Positions 26,789 to 35,080 of a stretch of DNA of 64,000 bases are shown here, piece after piece. The notes under the pieces were generated by a model. That model did no database searches. It saw nothing but the letters and a program-made list of their open reading frames with translations, and was not told the DNA's origin. The DNA is taken from positions 2,728,001 to 2,792,000 of the forward strand of contig OY760517.1 in NCBI GenBank assembly GCA_963663615.1. Direction: 5' to 3'. Origin of the DNA: G963663615 sp963663615 (GTDB lineage Bacteria > Bacteroidota > Ignavibacteria > Ignavibacteriales > Melioribacteraceae). A program made the translations under genes and the position numbers. Position 1 is the first letter of the stretch. Each line of letters starts with the position of its first letter.

Positions 26789-27460
26789 ATGGAAAAAGCA
26801 ATTTCTGACACTACTAATATTTCAGCGTTGGGCAAAATATATCTTGCGGCTGAATTTATATTCCTTTTTTTCGGATTACCTTCACTAATATTCATGAATC
26901 CGCAATTCAAGTATAAAATTGTTGTGCTGCTGGCAGCTACTTTATTAATATTTCTTGTATTGTATTTCGATAAGTCATTTGATAGAAAAGAATTTACGCG
27001 AGTTGGCGAAATAAAAAAATATCTGCCAAAAATATTTCTGCGTTCACTGTTTGTTTTTGTTTTTATGCTTGGATTAACATGGTATGTAAAACCGGAAAAC
27101 CTCTTTTTTATTCTTAAACGAATACCAATATTATGGTTTGTTATAATGTTTTTCTACCCAATTCTTTCGGCATATCCACAGGAGGTTTTGTTTAGAACAT
27201 TTCAGTTTCACAGGTATAAATCACTGGTAAAAAACGAAACAACAATGATAATACTAAGTACAATAAGCTTCTCATTTTTACATATTGTTTACCATAATTA
27301 TTATGCTGTTATATTGACTTTGGCGGCGGGATATATATTCACAAAAACCTACCGCGAAAACAAATCCCTTGTAGCAGTTGCAATAGAACATGCTATATAT
27401 GGAAACATTGTTTTCACCGTAGGATTCGGAGAATACTTTTATAAAATGGCTGGTTCCTAA
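26789..27460 (+). CDS. CPBP (Abi/CaaX-like) family intramembrane protease-like protein
   Basis: A 223-residue protein with about six to seven membrane helices. The CPBP motifs are visible: QEVLFR at 131-136 (E132, R136), FSFLH with H165, and EHAIYGN with H201 and N205. The first residue of the usual EExxxR motif is Gln (Q131), so activity is possible but uncertain. I chose the ATG at 26789; an upstream TTG in frame at 26732 is unlikely. The four last bases overlap a convergent gene. Targets are unknown; family members cleave prenylated or membrane proteins or take part in bacteriocin immunity. Confidence 0.75.
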   Translation: MEKAISDTTNISALGKIYLAAEFIFLFFGLPSLIFMNPQFKYKIVVLLAATLLIFLVLYFDKSFDRKEFTRVGEIKKYLPKIFLRSLFVFVFMLGLTWYVKPENLFFILKRIPILWFVIMFFYPILSAYPQEVLFRTFQFHRYKSLVKNETTMIILSTISFSFLHIVYHNYYAVILTLAAGYIFTKTYRENKSLVAVAIEHAIYGNIVFTVGFGEYFYKMAGS

Positions 27461-28281
27461 AAAACTCTTGAGAAACGGAAAACCACAAAGTTTAGAAGAT
27501 AAACAATACCAAGTGCAATAAAGAAGTATATAAAATCTCGTTTGCCCCTTATAAATCGTCTGTCTATTTCGGTAACAATGCCTCTAATCCTGTCGGCTAA
27601 AGTAAGAGCATCACTATCACTGGCACCATAAAAAGTAGGAGCATTCATATTCTTTATGTAAGGTTCCATTTTATAGAACAACACGGCTTCGGGATTTAAA
27701 TTATCGTACTGGTTGGTATCAGTATAAAAATATTTATCCGGAACTCTGAAATCAGTATCACGCAGTTGATACATAATTTTCTTAGCCTCGTTGGGCGAAA
27801 TGGAAAACGTTGATTTCCAGACATAAAATATATTATAAAGCTTATTATGCGAAAAGAATATTGGCATAAGCATTATCATTGCAACCGAAGGAGCTACCGG
27901 CATAATCGGGGTACTGTTGGGGTCCAGATTAAAAAATATGTTAGCACAATGAAAAAGAAAATCAACTATAAAAACTGTTGCAAAAAGAAAAGAAGGAGCA
28001 ATTAGTAATAAATAAACGCCAACAACTAACCCAGCTGTGTATGCATACCCCATAGGAATTTTAAGAAGATATATTCCGTGAAATGCTGCTATTGTAATTG
28101 AATAGATAATTGTTCTCAGGAAAACATTTTTTAGCCCAAATTCTTTACCTGGTTTTTCTGCAGATTCACGAACCTTATCGTCATACTTCTGCATTATTGA
28201 TATAACAAAAGGCATTACAATCGGCAGAATAATGAACGAAGCGATAAGTAAAACTAGCAATGCACTACGTGAGGTTTCCAT
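27457..28281 (-). CDS. Unknown multi-pass membrane protein
   Basis: A 274-residue protein not assigned to a family. Hydrophobic segments lie at about 8-30, 55-75, 80-110 and 135-150. A soluble section (about 160-245) with several Tyr/Asp-rich turns (DKYFYTDTNQYDNLNP) follows, then one C-terminal helix (about 250-268). No enzyme motif is visible. It converges on the CPBP-like gene with a four-base overlap and has a 170-base upstream gap. Confidence 0.6.
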   Translation of the reverse strand: METSRSALLVLLIASFIILPIVMPFVISIMQKYDDKVRESAEKPGKEFGLKNVFLRTIIYSITIAAFHGIYLLKIPMGYAYTAGLVVGVYLLLIAPSFLFATVFIVDFLFHCANIFFNLDPNSTPIMPVAPSVAMIMLMPIFFSHNKLYNIFYVWKSTFSISPNEAKKIMYQLRDTDFRVPDKYFYTDTNQYDNLNPEAVLFYKMEPYIKNMNAPTFYGASDSDALTLADRIRGIVTEIDRRFIRGKRDFIYFFIALGIVYLLNFVVFRFSRVF

Positions 28282-28455
28282 TAAGATTCCTTTGTTTTGT
28301 TGAATATGACAATTGGGACATCGTGTCGAATTCTCATATCATCGTATATCGATCTCTTGTAACCGCTTCAATTAAATATAACAAATATAAATACGTATGT
28401 AAAAAAATTCCTAGCCCAAATGTAATATACTCAATTTTTAATTAATATATTATTG

Positions 28456-29724
28456 TCATTTAAGATATTCCAATACATCATCCAAACTTACCGGTGCCTG
28501 TTTGTTATCCAGCTCAATTACTACCAAAAATCCGTACATTTCACCAGTCGAATGAAATGCATTCATTAGATCAGCCTGATCACTACGTATTATTGTACCG
28601 TCTTCTTCCGACCATACTTCGGCTGCCGAGAGGCATCCCTTTGTTGGTGTTAGCGGGTAGTATGGTCTATCAGAATAGAATGACAAATCATCTGTTGAGC
28701 CATGCATTACAATTAGTTTTCTACCCATCTTGCCACAATACCACGAGTTATAAATTGGGTTATATTCTTTCCAGCTTTCGGGTAAAAGAGATTTATAATC
28801 CTCTATATTCCATCCTTTATATTGGTTCTTTTTATGGTAAAATATCTTCGGGTTTACTTCGTGGGGTATTCTCATAAGTACATTTGCAGTTGGTCCAATT
28901 GTTTCGGTAGGACTAACATACGAGCCAATAACCGAATAAACTCCTTGCGGAGTATTGCCGCTTCTAACGTATGCCGGCAACTCGGATACCGAGCAGGCAA
29001 GCTGCGGAACGTAAAAATAGCTACTATCCGGGTTTCTTACAAAAGTGCCATCCGGTTTACGGATTATTGTTATACCTGGAAAACTCCTCTCCTTCCGGTG
29101 AAGTGAGTAAATAATTGTTTTACCTTTTTGGAATTGATTAGTGAACAGATCCTTTAGCGGTGGTAATACTTGTGCAATGCTATCAGGTTCTACCCTCATA
29201 TCGTATTCCATCTGCCTGATAATGCTATTACTCATTATTTTTCCGAATCTTTTCTTTAATTCGGAATGAACAGTCGTTCTGGAATAAGTTTTATTTTCGC
29301 GAAGAAGAATATTTGCACTATACGCAAACAACATCGGGTCACTTGTGGTTTTATATATTTCCTCAATTTTATCCAGCCACTCACCCGGGTAAATTGCATA
29401 CGAAGCTTCCAGAAGATAGCGATTAAAAACAATACTTTGTTTACCAAAATTTTCATAACAATAGTTAAAGGCATATTTAACATGTTTGTTTTTGGTATAA
29501 CAAAGACTTATATCCTTAAACAATTTTAGCCATTGTTTTTCATTAATGTAACCAATTGGCTTTTTGAAAAGTTTTTCGGTTCTCTCTTCAATTTCCTTTC
29601 TATATTTTATTCGATTTTCCTTTAAGGCAAAATTCGTCTTAAGGGATTTTTTATCAACAAGATTTTGAGCAGGTAAAACACTGCAAACAAATAGGAATAA
29701 TAATATTTTGAGTAGTAACTTCAT
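28456..29724 (-). CDS. Secreted YkuD-like L,D-transpeptidase-type protein
   Basis: A 422-residue exported protein (signal peptide about 1-19). The N-terminal half (about 30-190) is helical with no recognised domain. The C-terminal half carries an L,D-transpeptidase-like site: MHGS at 340-343 (H341) and TKGCLSA at 361-367 with candidate nucleophile C364, matching the HG(x)n-GC pattern of the YkuD fold. Such enzymes form 3-3 peptidoglycan crosslinks or attach proteins to peptidoglycan in the periplasm. The spacing and long extra N-terminus are unusual, so the specific reaction is not certain. Confidence 0.65.
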   Translation of the reverse strand: MKLLLKILLFLFVCSVLPAQNLVDKKSLKTNFALKENRIKYRKEIEERTEKLFKKPIGYINEKQWLKLFKDISLCYTKNKHVKYAFNYCYENFGKQSIVFNRYLLEASYAIYPGEWLDKIEEIYKTTSDPMLFAYSANILLRENKTYSRTTVHSELKKRFGKIMSNSIIRQMEYDMRVEPDSIAQVLPPLKDLFTNQFQKGKTIIYSLHRKERSFPGITIIRKPDGTFVRNPDSSYFYVPQLACSVSELPAYVRSGNTPQGVYSVIGSYVSPTETIGPTANVLMRIPHEVNPKIFYHKKNQYKGWNIEDYKSLLPESWKEYNPIYNSWYCGKMGRKLIVMHGSTDDLSFYSDRPYYPLTPTKGCLSAAEVWSEEDGTIIRSDQADLMNAFHSTGEMYGFLVVIELDNKQAPVSLDDVLEYLK

Positions 29725-29779
29725 TGTAGTCCATAATTGTATTGATTGCGGACAAAGTTACAAAATTTTGAGGTATTAA

Positions 29780-29808
29780 GAAAAATGCCGGATATAAATA
29801 CCCGGCAT
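29780..29808 (-). terminator. Rho-independent terminator
   Basis: On the minus strand the stem ATGCCGG (29802-29808) with CCGGCAT (29785-29791) is followed by TTTTTC. It lies just after the stop of the heme-bearing barrel gene and ends the cytochrome operon. Confidence 0.85.
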
Positions 29809-29813
29809 AAAAA

Positions 29814-30989
29814 TTAGAAAGCTGAAACAATTCCAACTGAAAAGAGCATAAACTCATCTGTAAAATCGTACCTGGCTTCTGCACCAATACGTATATTTCT
29901 TCTAAGCAAATACCCAACCTGTCCAGCCATGGTTTTATACTCAATATTCTTGTAATCCGATTCTGACCAGTTAAATAATCCGGCACCGTACCATTTACTA
30001 TCAAATCCTCCGGGTGTATAGATAAGTTCTGCCATAGCACTTTTGGTTTCCACATCCTTGTTGAAGGCTGTGGAGTAAGAGTATTGGTAAACTTCGCTAT
30101 CCAATCTCTGCAAGTATTGTGCATTAAGCTGAAGTATATCCTTGTAATCAACTGTAAAATCAGGACCAAATATTAAAATCTGATCATTCACAATATCAAC
30201 AGCACCCTGAACTTCCTCTTCGCCATAATAAACAAATCCTCCAATACGGGCAAAATCACCAATATCCTGCGAAACTCTTCCGGCAAAATTCTTGAATTTG
30301 TCATTATCAAAATTCTTCAATGCATCTGCGTCAACAAGTCCGTTACCATTAACAATTTCAAGTACAAGATCAGTACCAGTCTCAAATCCGTAAGTAAGCA
30401 TAACACCCCTGTCGTAAGCAAGATTTGCCTGAGACGTACCTACTTTTTGTTTATAAAGTAAATAATCTTCAAGAGTTAATCTTAATTCACGTTTGAATAA
30501 TGGGTCTGATACCTGAAACTGACCAACATAAAGATCAAGCTCGGTACCGAACATATTGTTAAACATAAGATAAGCATCCTCAACACCAGCAACTTCACCA
30601 CGCTCATCCATGTAAAAATAGAAATAATATGATATATCATTGGAAAGATCACCACCCGACATAAGTTTTAGAAGATAAGGAGTATTGTAATCACCTTTCT
30701 GAGGTTTATCATTCCTGTAAGTAACATAAGCATCCAGGCGAACAGCAAGAGGAAAATCTCTTATAAGTCCAAGTTCATCATCACCGGTATTAACAAAGTA
30801 ACGGGGAGCATCCTTATCATCCAGTTTGAAACCGTTGCCGGCAAATTCATCACCATACTCTTTTAGTCTTGGTACAGGGGCATGGCAGGTTTGGCAACTC
30901 ATTTTATATTTTCTTGCAAAAGCAGGTATTGCAGAAATATCAATAACCAGCATAAAAGATATAATTAAAAACAGCAGTAATTTTTTCAT
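29814..30989 (-). CDS. Outer-membrane beta-barrel protein with one N-terminal c-type heme site
   Basis: A 391-residue exported protein. After a signal peptide (about 1-25) comes a single CxxCH motif (MSCQTCHAP, about residues 31-35), then regularly alternating amphipathic strands typical of an outer-membrane barrel, ending in a terminal Phe. I chose the ATG at 30989 because GGAG (30995-30998) lies six bases upstream; the longer ATG at 31001 has no such site. The stop of the upstream five-heme cytochrome overlaps this region, so the two are one operon. A heme-bearing barrel next to a multiheme cytochrome suggests electron transfer across or at the outer membrane, which is inference. Confidence 0.75.
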   Translation of the reverse strand: MKKLLLFLIISFMLVIDISAIPAFARKYKMSCQTCHAPVPRLKEYGDEFAGNGFKLDDKDAPRYFVNTGDDELGLIRDFPLAVRLDAYVTYRNDKPQKGDYNTPYLLKLMSGGDLSNDISYYFYFYMDERGEVAGVEDAYLMFNNMFGTELDLYVGQFQVSDPLFKRELRLTLEDYLLYKQKVGTSQANLAYDRGVMLTYGFETGTDLVLEIVNGNGLVDADALKNFDNDKFKNFAGRVSQDIGDFARIGGFVYYGEEEVQGAVDIVNDQILIFGPDFTVDYKDILQLNAQYLQRLDSEVYQYSYSTAFNKDVETKSAMAELIYTPGGFDSKWYGAGLFNWSESDYKNIEYKTMAGQVGYLLRRNIRIGAEARYDFTDEFMLFSVGIVSAF

Positions 30990-31000
30990 ATCATTCTCCA

Positions 31001-32335
31001 TTAATCATAAATTTCAATTGATGTAGCTTGAGTATTTACAACAATTACTTCTTTTTCATCCTCGGGTACACCCAGAAAATCGGAAACAGGTCCAACCAGT
31101 TTTTGATAATTAAGTGTAGCAAATACTTCCAGTTTACCAGAGGCAGCATCAGCAGGAATATTAAATGTAAATGTTTCAACCTTTGTTTCTCTTGGTGCAA
31201 ACCTGTAATCAACGCCCAGGCTTGCAGTATTCCACTGCTGAATAGTCATAATACCATCTTTGGTAAAATAAGGCATCCTGAATATTCTGTCTCCTACTGG
31301 AACGCCATCACGTTGTACACCCTTAAAATTTTCCAATTCGAGTGGTACAGCCATATCCTGGTATGCAAATACATCAGCAGCAATGGTATATTCTTCACCT
31401 TCAAAACCTTTTTTATCAACTGGCAAATGATACACATTACCTTCGCTATCCTTTGCTTCAACGTGTAGCCATACAATTCTATCCTCTACAGAACCGGTTG
31501 GAAATTTATGCCCGGTTTTCTGGTTAAATAAAGTTACAGTAAACTTAACCGGTTCATCAGGTTCAGCACCTTCAACATCCGGTTGAATTCTTATTTCAAC
31601 TGTACCATTTATTTTACCGGGATCATGTGCTCCGTGGAACAGGTGTAATCTGGCATCCTTGTAAGTATTTCCCATGCTTGCAGTCTGAAATTCTGTTTTA
31701 GGCATATGGCAATCCTGGCACTGTACACCTTCTTTTGAATAAGGTCCTTCCTTCCACTCAAGATGTGTTGATTTTACCCAAACGCCATAAGGTGATTTTT
31801 CATTGTGACAAATACCGCAAAACTCGCCTTTGCTATGAAGCTCGGTTGCCTTTATTTCATGATCTGGAGATTCACCAAACTCTTTCCTCGATGAATATTT
31901 TGTGTTGCCCGGCTTCATTATATAATTAAAATTATAAGGTGTATCACCTTCAAAACCGGTAATTGAGTGGCAAACCTCGCAGGATACGGATTCATTAGCC
32001 CTTGAGTTTTCTGCCGGACGAGGTGGTACAATATCACCGGCAAGATAAGCCAATGGTGCATGACAGCCATTACAACCTGCTCTAACCTCCTCAACTTTCG
32101 GGTCTTTTTCGGCATGTGGTACTGCCAATTTAAAATATTCAATTTCATCCCAGTGGTGTGTGTAGGCATGACTCATCATTGACTGCTGCCATTGTATGTA
32201 AAAATCAGTATGGCAGGATGTACCGCAATAATCGGGTGTTTCAAAATCCTCGTATTTAAAGGAACCTTCACCACTTTTTTGTGCAAATAATAGTGTTGAA
32301 AACAATATAACGGATAGGAGGGTCTTATTCAGCAT
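31001..32335 (-). CDS. Multiheme c-type cytochrome (c554-like), five heme motifs
   Basis: A 444-residue exported protein with a signal peptide (about 1-18). Four standard heme motifs are present, with histidines H92, H123, H177 and H210 (CNGCH, CEVCH, CGICH, CQDCH). A fifth, CGTSCH at 37-42, has three residues between the cysteines (CX3CH); the codons read TGC GGT ACA TCC TGC CAT. The heme region (about 30-240) resembles the cytochrome c554 family. The remaining 200 residues are beta-rich and of unknown role. It is upstream of and overlaps the barrel gene. It probably acts in the periplasm or at the outer membrane as an electron carrier or oxidoreductase; the substrate is unknown. Confidence 0.85.
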   Translation of the reverse strand: MLNKTLLSVILFSTLLFAQKSGEGSFKYEDFETPDYCGTSCHTDFYIQWQQSMMSHAYTHHWDEIEYFKLAVPHAEKDPKVEEVRAGCNGCHAPLAYLAGDIVPPRPAENSRANESVSCEVCHSITGFEGDTPYNFNYIMKPGNTKYSSRKEFGESPDHEIKATELHSKGEFCGICHNEKSPYGVWVKSTHLEWKEGPYSKEGVQCQDCHMPKTEFQTASMGNTYKDARLHLFHGAHDPGKINGTVEIRIQPDVEGAEPDEPVKFTVTLFNQKTGHKFPTGSVEDRIVWLHVEAKDSEGNVYHLPVDKKGFEGEEYTIAADVFAYQDMAVPLELENFKGVQRDGVPVGDRIFRMPYFTKDGIMTIQQWNTASLGVDYRFAPRETKVETFTFNIPADAASGKLEVFATLNYQKLVGPVSDFLGVPEDEKEVIVVNTQATSIEIYD

Positions 32336-32521
32336 CTTGATACTCCTTATTATTTGTTTTATTAACTTTGAGTGGAAATTGTTTTAGGATATAAAATAAT
32401 ATTTAATTATTTAAGACACAATTGTATAATAATTTAATAATTCTGTCTTTAAAAATATATTTTAATTCTGAATATTTTTTGGAATATTTGTCAACTTGAA
32501 TTCTTGATTTTTTGGTGACTG

Positions 32522-33685
32522 ATGTACAAATATACTTTATTACTCTTTATCTTTATCTCAACACAACTTTTCTCGCAATCCGGACTGCTACGAAGCTATT
32601 ACAGTAGGGGAAAAATACGTAGTGAAATTTCAAAAGCCGATGATATTTATAACGGTACTTCTTTCTGGTTTTATGAAAATGGGAACCTTAGCAAAGAACT
32701 AACGTATGATAATGGTATTTTGGAAGGTTGGGTAAGATACTATTACAAAAGCGGTTTACTAAAGGAAGAGTACCTTGTTAAAGGTGGAGTAAGAGATGGT
32801 GTTTACAGAGGTTACTATAAAAATGGAGCTTTGAGGAAAGTTGCAAATTATTCGCTTGGCGAACTTGTTAGCGAATCCATTCTTGAAAACGACCCCAATT
32901 ACGTACCGGCTGTTGATGAATATGTGGGCTCTTACAAACAGTACGAAATCCGACGCCGTAAAGAGCTTTACTTATGTAATATTGACTTGTGTCCCGAGCC
33001 GATTGGAGGAATGGGTGCAATATATTCAAGACTTGATTACCCTGCTCATGCACGTTTATACGGACTTGAAGGTGAAATTTTGCTTGTGGCAACAGTTGAT
33101 ATTGAAGGCAATGTTACCAATGTTGTAATAGCAAAGGGCTTGGGCTTGGGTTGCGATGAAGCTGCACAAGAAGCTGTAACCAAAACCCGTTTTAAACCTG
33201 GAAAGGATAAGGATAAAAAAGTTGTTGCCGATGTAACTCTTAAAATCCGTTTTGATTTGGCAAATCTTGAACAATATGGCAGCATGAATCCTATTGATAT
33301 TGTAGAAAACGATGAGCATAATAAAGATAAATCCGACACTCAAGCAAATAAAACCGAACAACTGCTAACCAATTTTCAGTGTGATATTGATGTTTGTCCC
33401 AAACCACAAGGTGGTTTAAAAGCTATTCTTGAGCACCTGCATATACCAGCTGTTGCTTATCGTAAAAAATTGTGGGGCGAAGTAATTATTCTTGCTACTG
33501 TTGATAAATACGGTCTTGTTAGAGATACAAAAGTATTAAAAGATCTTGGTTACGGACTGGGACTTGCCGCCGAAGTAGCTGTACTGGAAACAAAATTTGA
33601 ACCTGGTTTGGATAAGGGCGAAAAAGTTATGGCTGATGTTAAGGTTATTGTACCTTTTAGTGCAGATCATCAGAATACCGAATAA
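32522..33685 (+). CDS. Secreted MORN-repeat protein with two TonB C-terminal-like domains
   Basis: A 387-residue exported protein (signal peptide about 1-19). Residues about 22-125 are MORN_2-type repeats. Two copies of a TonB C-terminal-like domain follow (about 165-247 and 298-380), each with the GEVxxxATVDxxGxVxxxxV-K-L pattern and a F-x-PG motif. Each copy is preceded by a matching box, C-x-ID-x-CP-x-P (152-160 and 287-295), so the Cys box plus domain is one duplicated unit. No membrane helix other than the signal is seen, so it is not a classical TonB. It could be a periplasmic interaction protein. It stands alone. Confidence 0.75.
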   Translation: MYKYTLLLFIFISTQLFSQSGLLRSYYSRGKIRSEISKADDIYNGTSFWFYENGNLSKELTYDNGILEGWVRYYYKSGLLKEEYLVKGGVRDGVYRGYYKNGALRKVANYSLGELVSESILENDPNYVPAVDEYVGSYKQYEIRRRKELYLCNIDLCPEPIGGMGAIYSRLDYPAHARLYGLEGEILLVATVDIEGNVTNVVIAKGLGLGCDEAAQEAVTKTRFKPGKDKDKKVVADVTLKIRFDLANLEQYGSMNPIDIVENDEHNKDKSDTQANKTEQLLTNFQCDIDVCPKPQGGLKAILEHLHIPAVAYRKKLWGEVIILATVDKYGLVRDTKVLKDLGYGLGLAAEVAVLETKFEPGLDKGEKVMADVKVIVPFSADHQNTE

Positions 33686-33817
33686 ACTGGTTATTTAAAA
33701 CTCTGCAATAGAACCATTATTTCTCATAAGCCGAAAAAATTACCTTTAAAAAGTTGAATTAGTACACCCTTTTTTGTTACGTTAATTATTACTATAACAA
33801 TATATTGTTGGTGGATA

Positions 33818-34225
33818 ATGGCGAAAATTTCAAGAGTAAGTACCGGCAGCATCTGGGAAAAAAAGTTTGGCTACTCAAGGGCTGTAAGAATTGGTAATCA
33901 GATATTTATTTCGGGTACAATTGCTGTTGATGAAAAAGGTGAAGTTATTGCACCGGGAGACAGTTATAAACAAACACGCTTTATATTTAAGAAAATTGCC
34001 AATACTCTCGAAAAAATGGGTGCCTCAATTAAACATGTTGTACGTACACGTTTTTTTGTTACCGATATTAACGATGTTGATGAAGTAGGAAAAGCTCATA
34101 ACGAGTTTTTTCGTGAAACCAGACCCGCCTCCACACTTGTTGAAGTTTCAAAACTGGTGCAACCGGATTGTACAGTTGAAGTTGAAGTTGACGTAATAAT
34201 TCCCAACCAAATAAACGTAAGGTAA
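33818..34225 (+). CDS. RidA family deaminase-like protein
   Basis: A 135-residue YjgF/YER057c/UK114-family protein. It keeps the substrate-binding Arg (R102 in ETRPAST) and E123 (VEVEVDVI). RidA proteins are trimeric and hydrolyse reactive imine/enamine intermediates released by PLP enzymes. It is the first gene of a close cluster: the hydrolase follows after 3 bases, then a PLP decarboxylase and MarC. This supports a linked role in amino-acid metabolism. Confidence 0.85.
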   Translation: MAKISRVSTGSIWEKKFGYSRAVRIGNQIFISGTIAVDEKGEVIAPGDSYKQTRFIFKKIANTLEKMGASIKHVVRTRFFVTDINDVDEVGKAHNEFFRETRPASTLVEVSKLVQPDCTVEVEVDVIIPNQINVR

Positions 34226-34228
34226 AAA

Positions 34229-35071
34229 ATGGAAAAGTTTAATCCTGTTGTTAACGACCCTGTTGAAATAGACAAACACTTTCCCCCTTCCATGATGCCG
34301 ATAATTTTTAGTAGCGAAGGCTCCAAGTTACTCGGCACATACTTTCTTGCAAATGGTTCGGGTCCGCATCCTCTTGTAATATTGTTACACGGATTTCCGG
34401 GTAACGAATCCAATTTTGATCTGGCTCATGCTTTAAGAAGAGCCGGTTTAAATGTTTTTATTTTCCATTACCGCGGGAGCTGGGGTAGCAAAGGATATTT
34501 TTCCTGGAATAATGTATTACAGGATGTTGAGAACGCCATCGATTTTATAAGAACAAAACTTCCACACAAAATTTATAGAACCGATCCAGATAAGATTATT
34601 CTTGCTGGTCATAGTATGGGCGGATTTGCAACTGCCATTACATCAACAAAAGTAACTAATATTGAAAATATTATGATGATTACTCCTTTTAACTTTGGCG
34701 GATTTGCAAAGTTTATGGAAGATAAGGAAGAAATAAAGAGCATGGCTCTGGAAAGATTAGCCGCAGGCACAAACCTGGTACATGGTACTTCTCCCGAACT
34801 ATTATGGGAGGAATGGCAAAAGAATAAAGCACAGTTTGATTTGCTTACCGTGGCTCAGAAACTGGCAGATAAAAACGTTTTGCTTATTGGTGCCAGGTTC
34901 GATTCAACTGCACCTCCCGAGCTTCATTATTCCCCTTTTGAGCAAGCACTCAAAATTGTTAATCCAAGACAATTTGAATCCCATTTGCTAAATTCAGGAC
35001 ACTCATTTGCCAATCAGAGAATTAAACTGGCTGAACTAATAGTAAATTGGGCTAATAAAATAAAATTTTAG
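34229..35071 (+). CDS. Alpha/beta-hydrolase
   Basis: A 280-residue cytoplasmic hydrolase. It has the oxyanion loop LLHGFPGNESN (53-63), the nucleophile elbow GHSMGG (127-132, S129), a candidate acid near FDSTAPPE (about 225), and the catalytic His in SGHSFANQ (about 264). Substrate unknown; esterase or peptidase activity is possible. It is packed between ridA and the PLP decarboxylase (3 and 9 base gaps), so it probably belongs to the same pathway. Confidence 0.8.
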   Translation: MEKFNPVVNDPVEIDKHFPPSMMPIIFSSEGSKLLGTYFLANGSGPHPLVILLHGFPGNESNFDLAHALRRAGLNVFIFHYRGSWGSKGYFSWNNVLQDVENAIDFIRTKLPHKIYRTDPDKIILAGHSMGGFATAITSTKVTNIENIMMITPFNFGGFAKFMEDKEEIKSMALERLAAGTNLVHGTSPELLWEEWQKNKAQFDLLTVAQKLADKNVLLIGARFDSTAPPELHYSPFEQALKIVNPRQFESHLLNSGHSFANQRIKLAELIVNWANKIKF

Positions 35072-35080
35072 TTTGATAAC

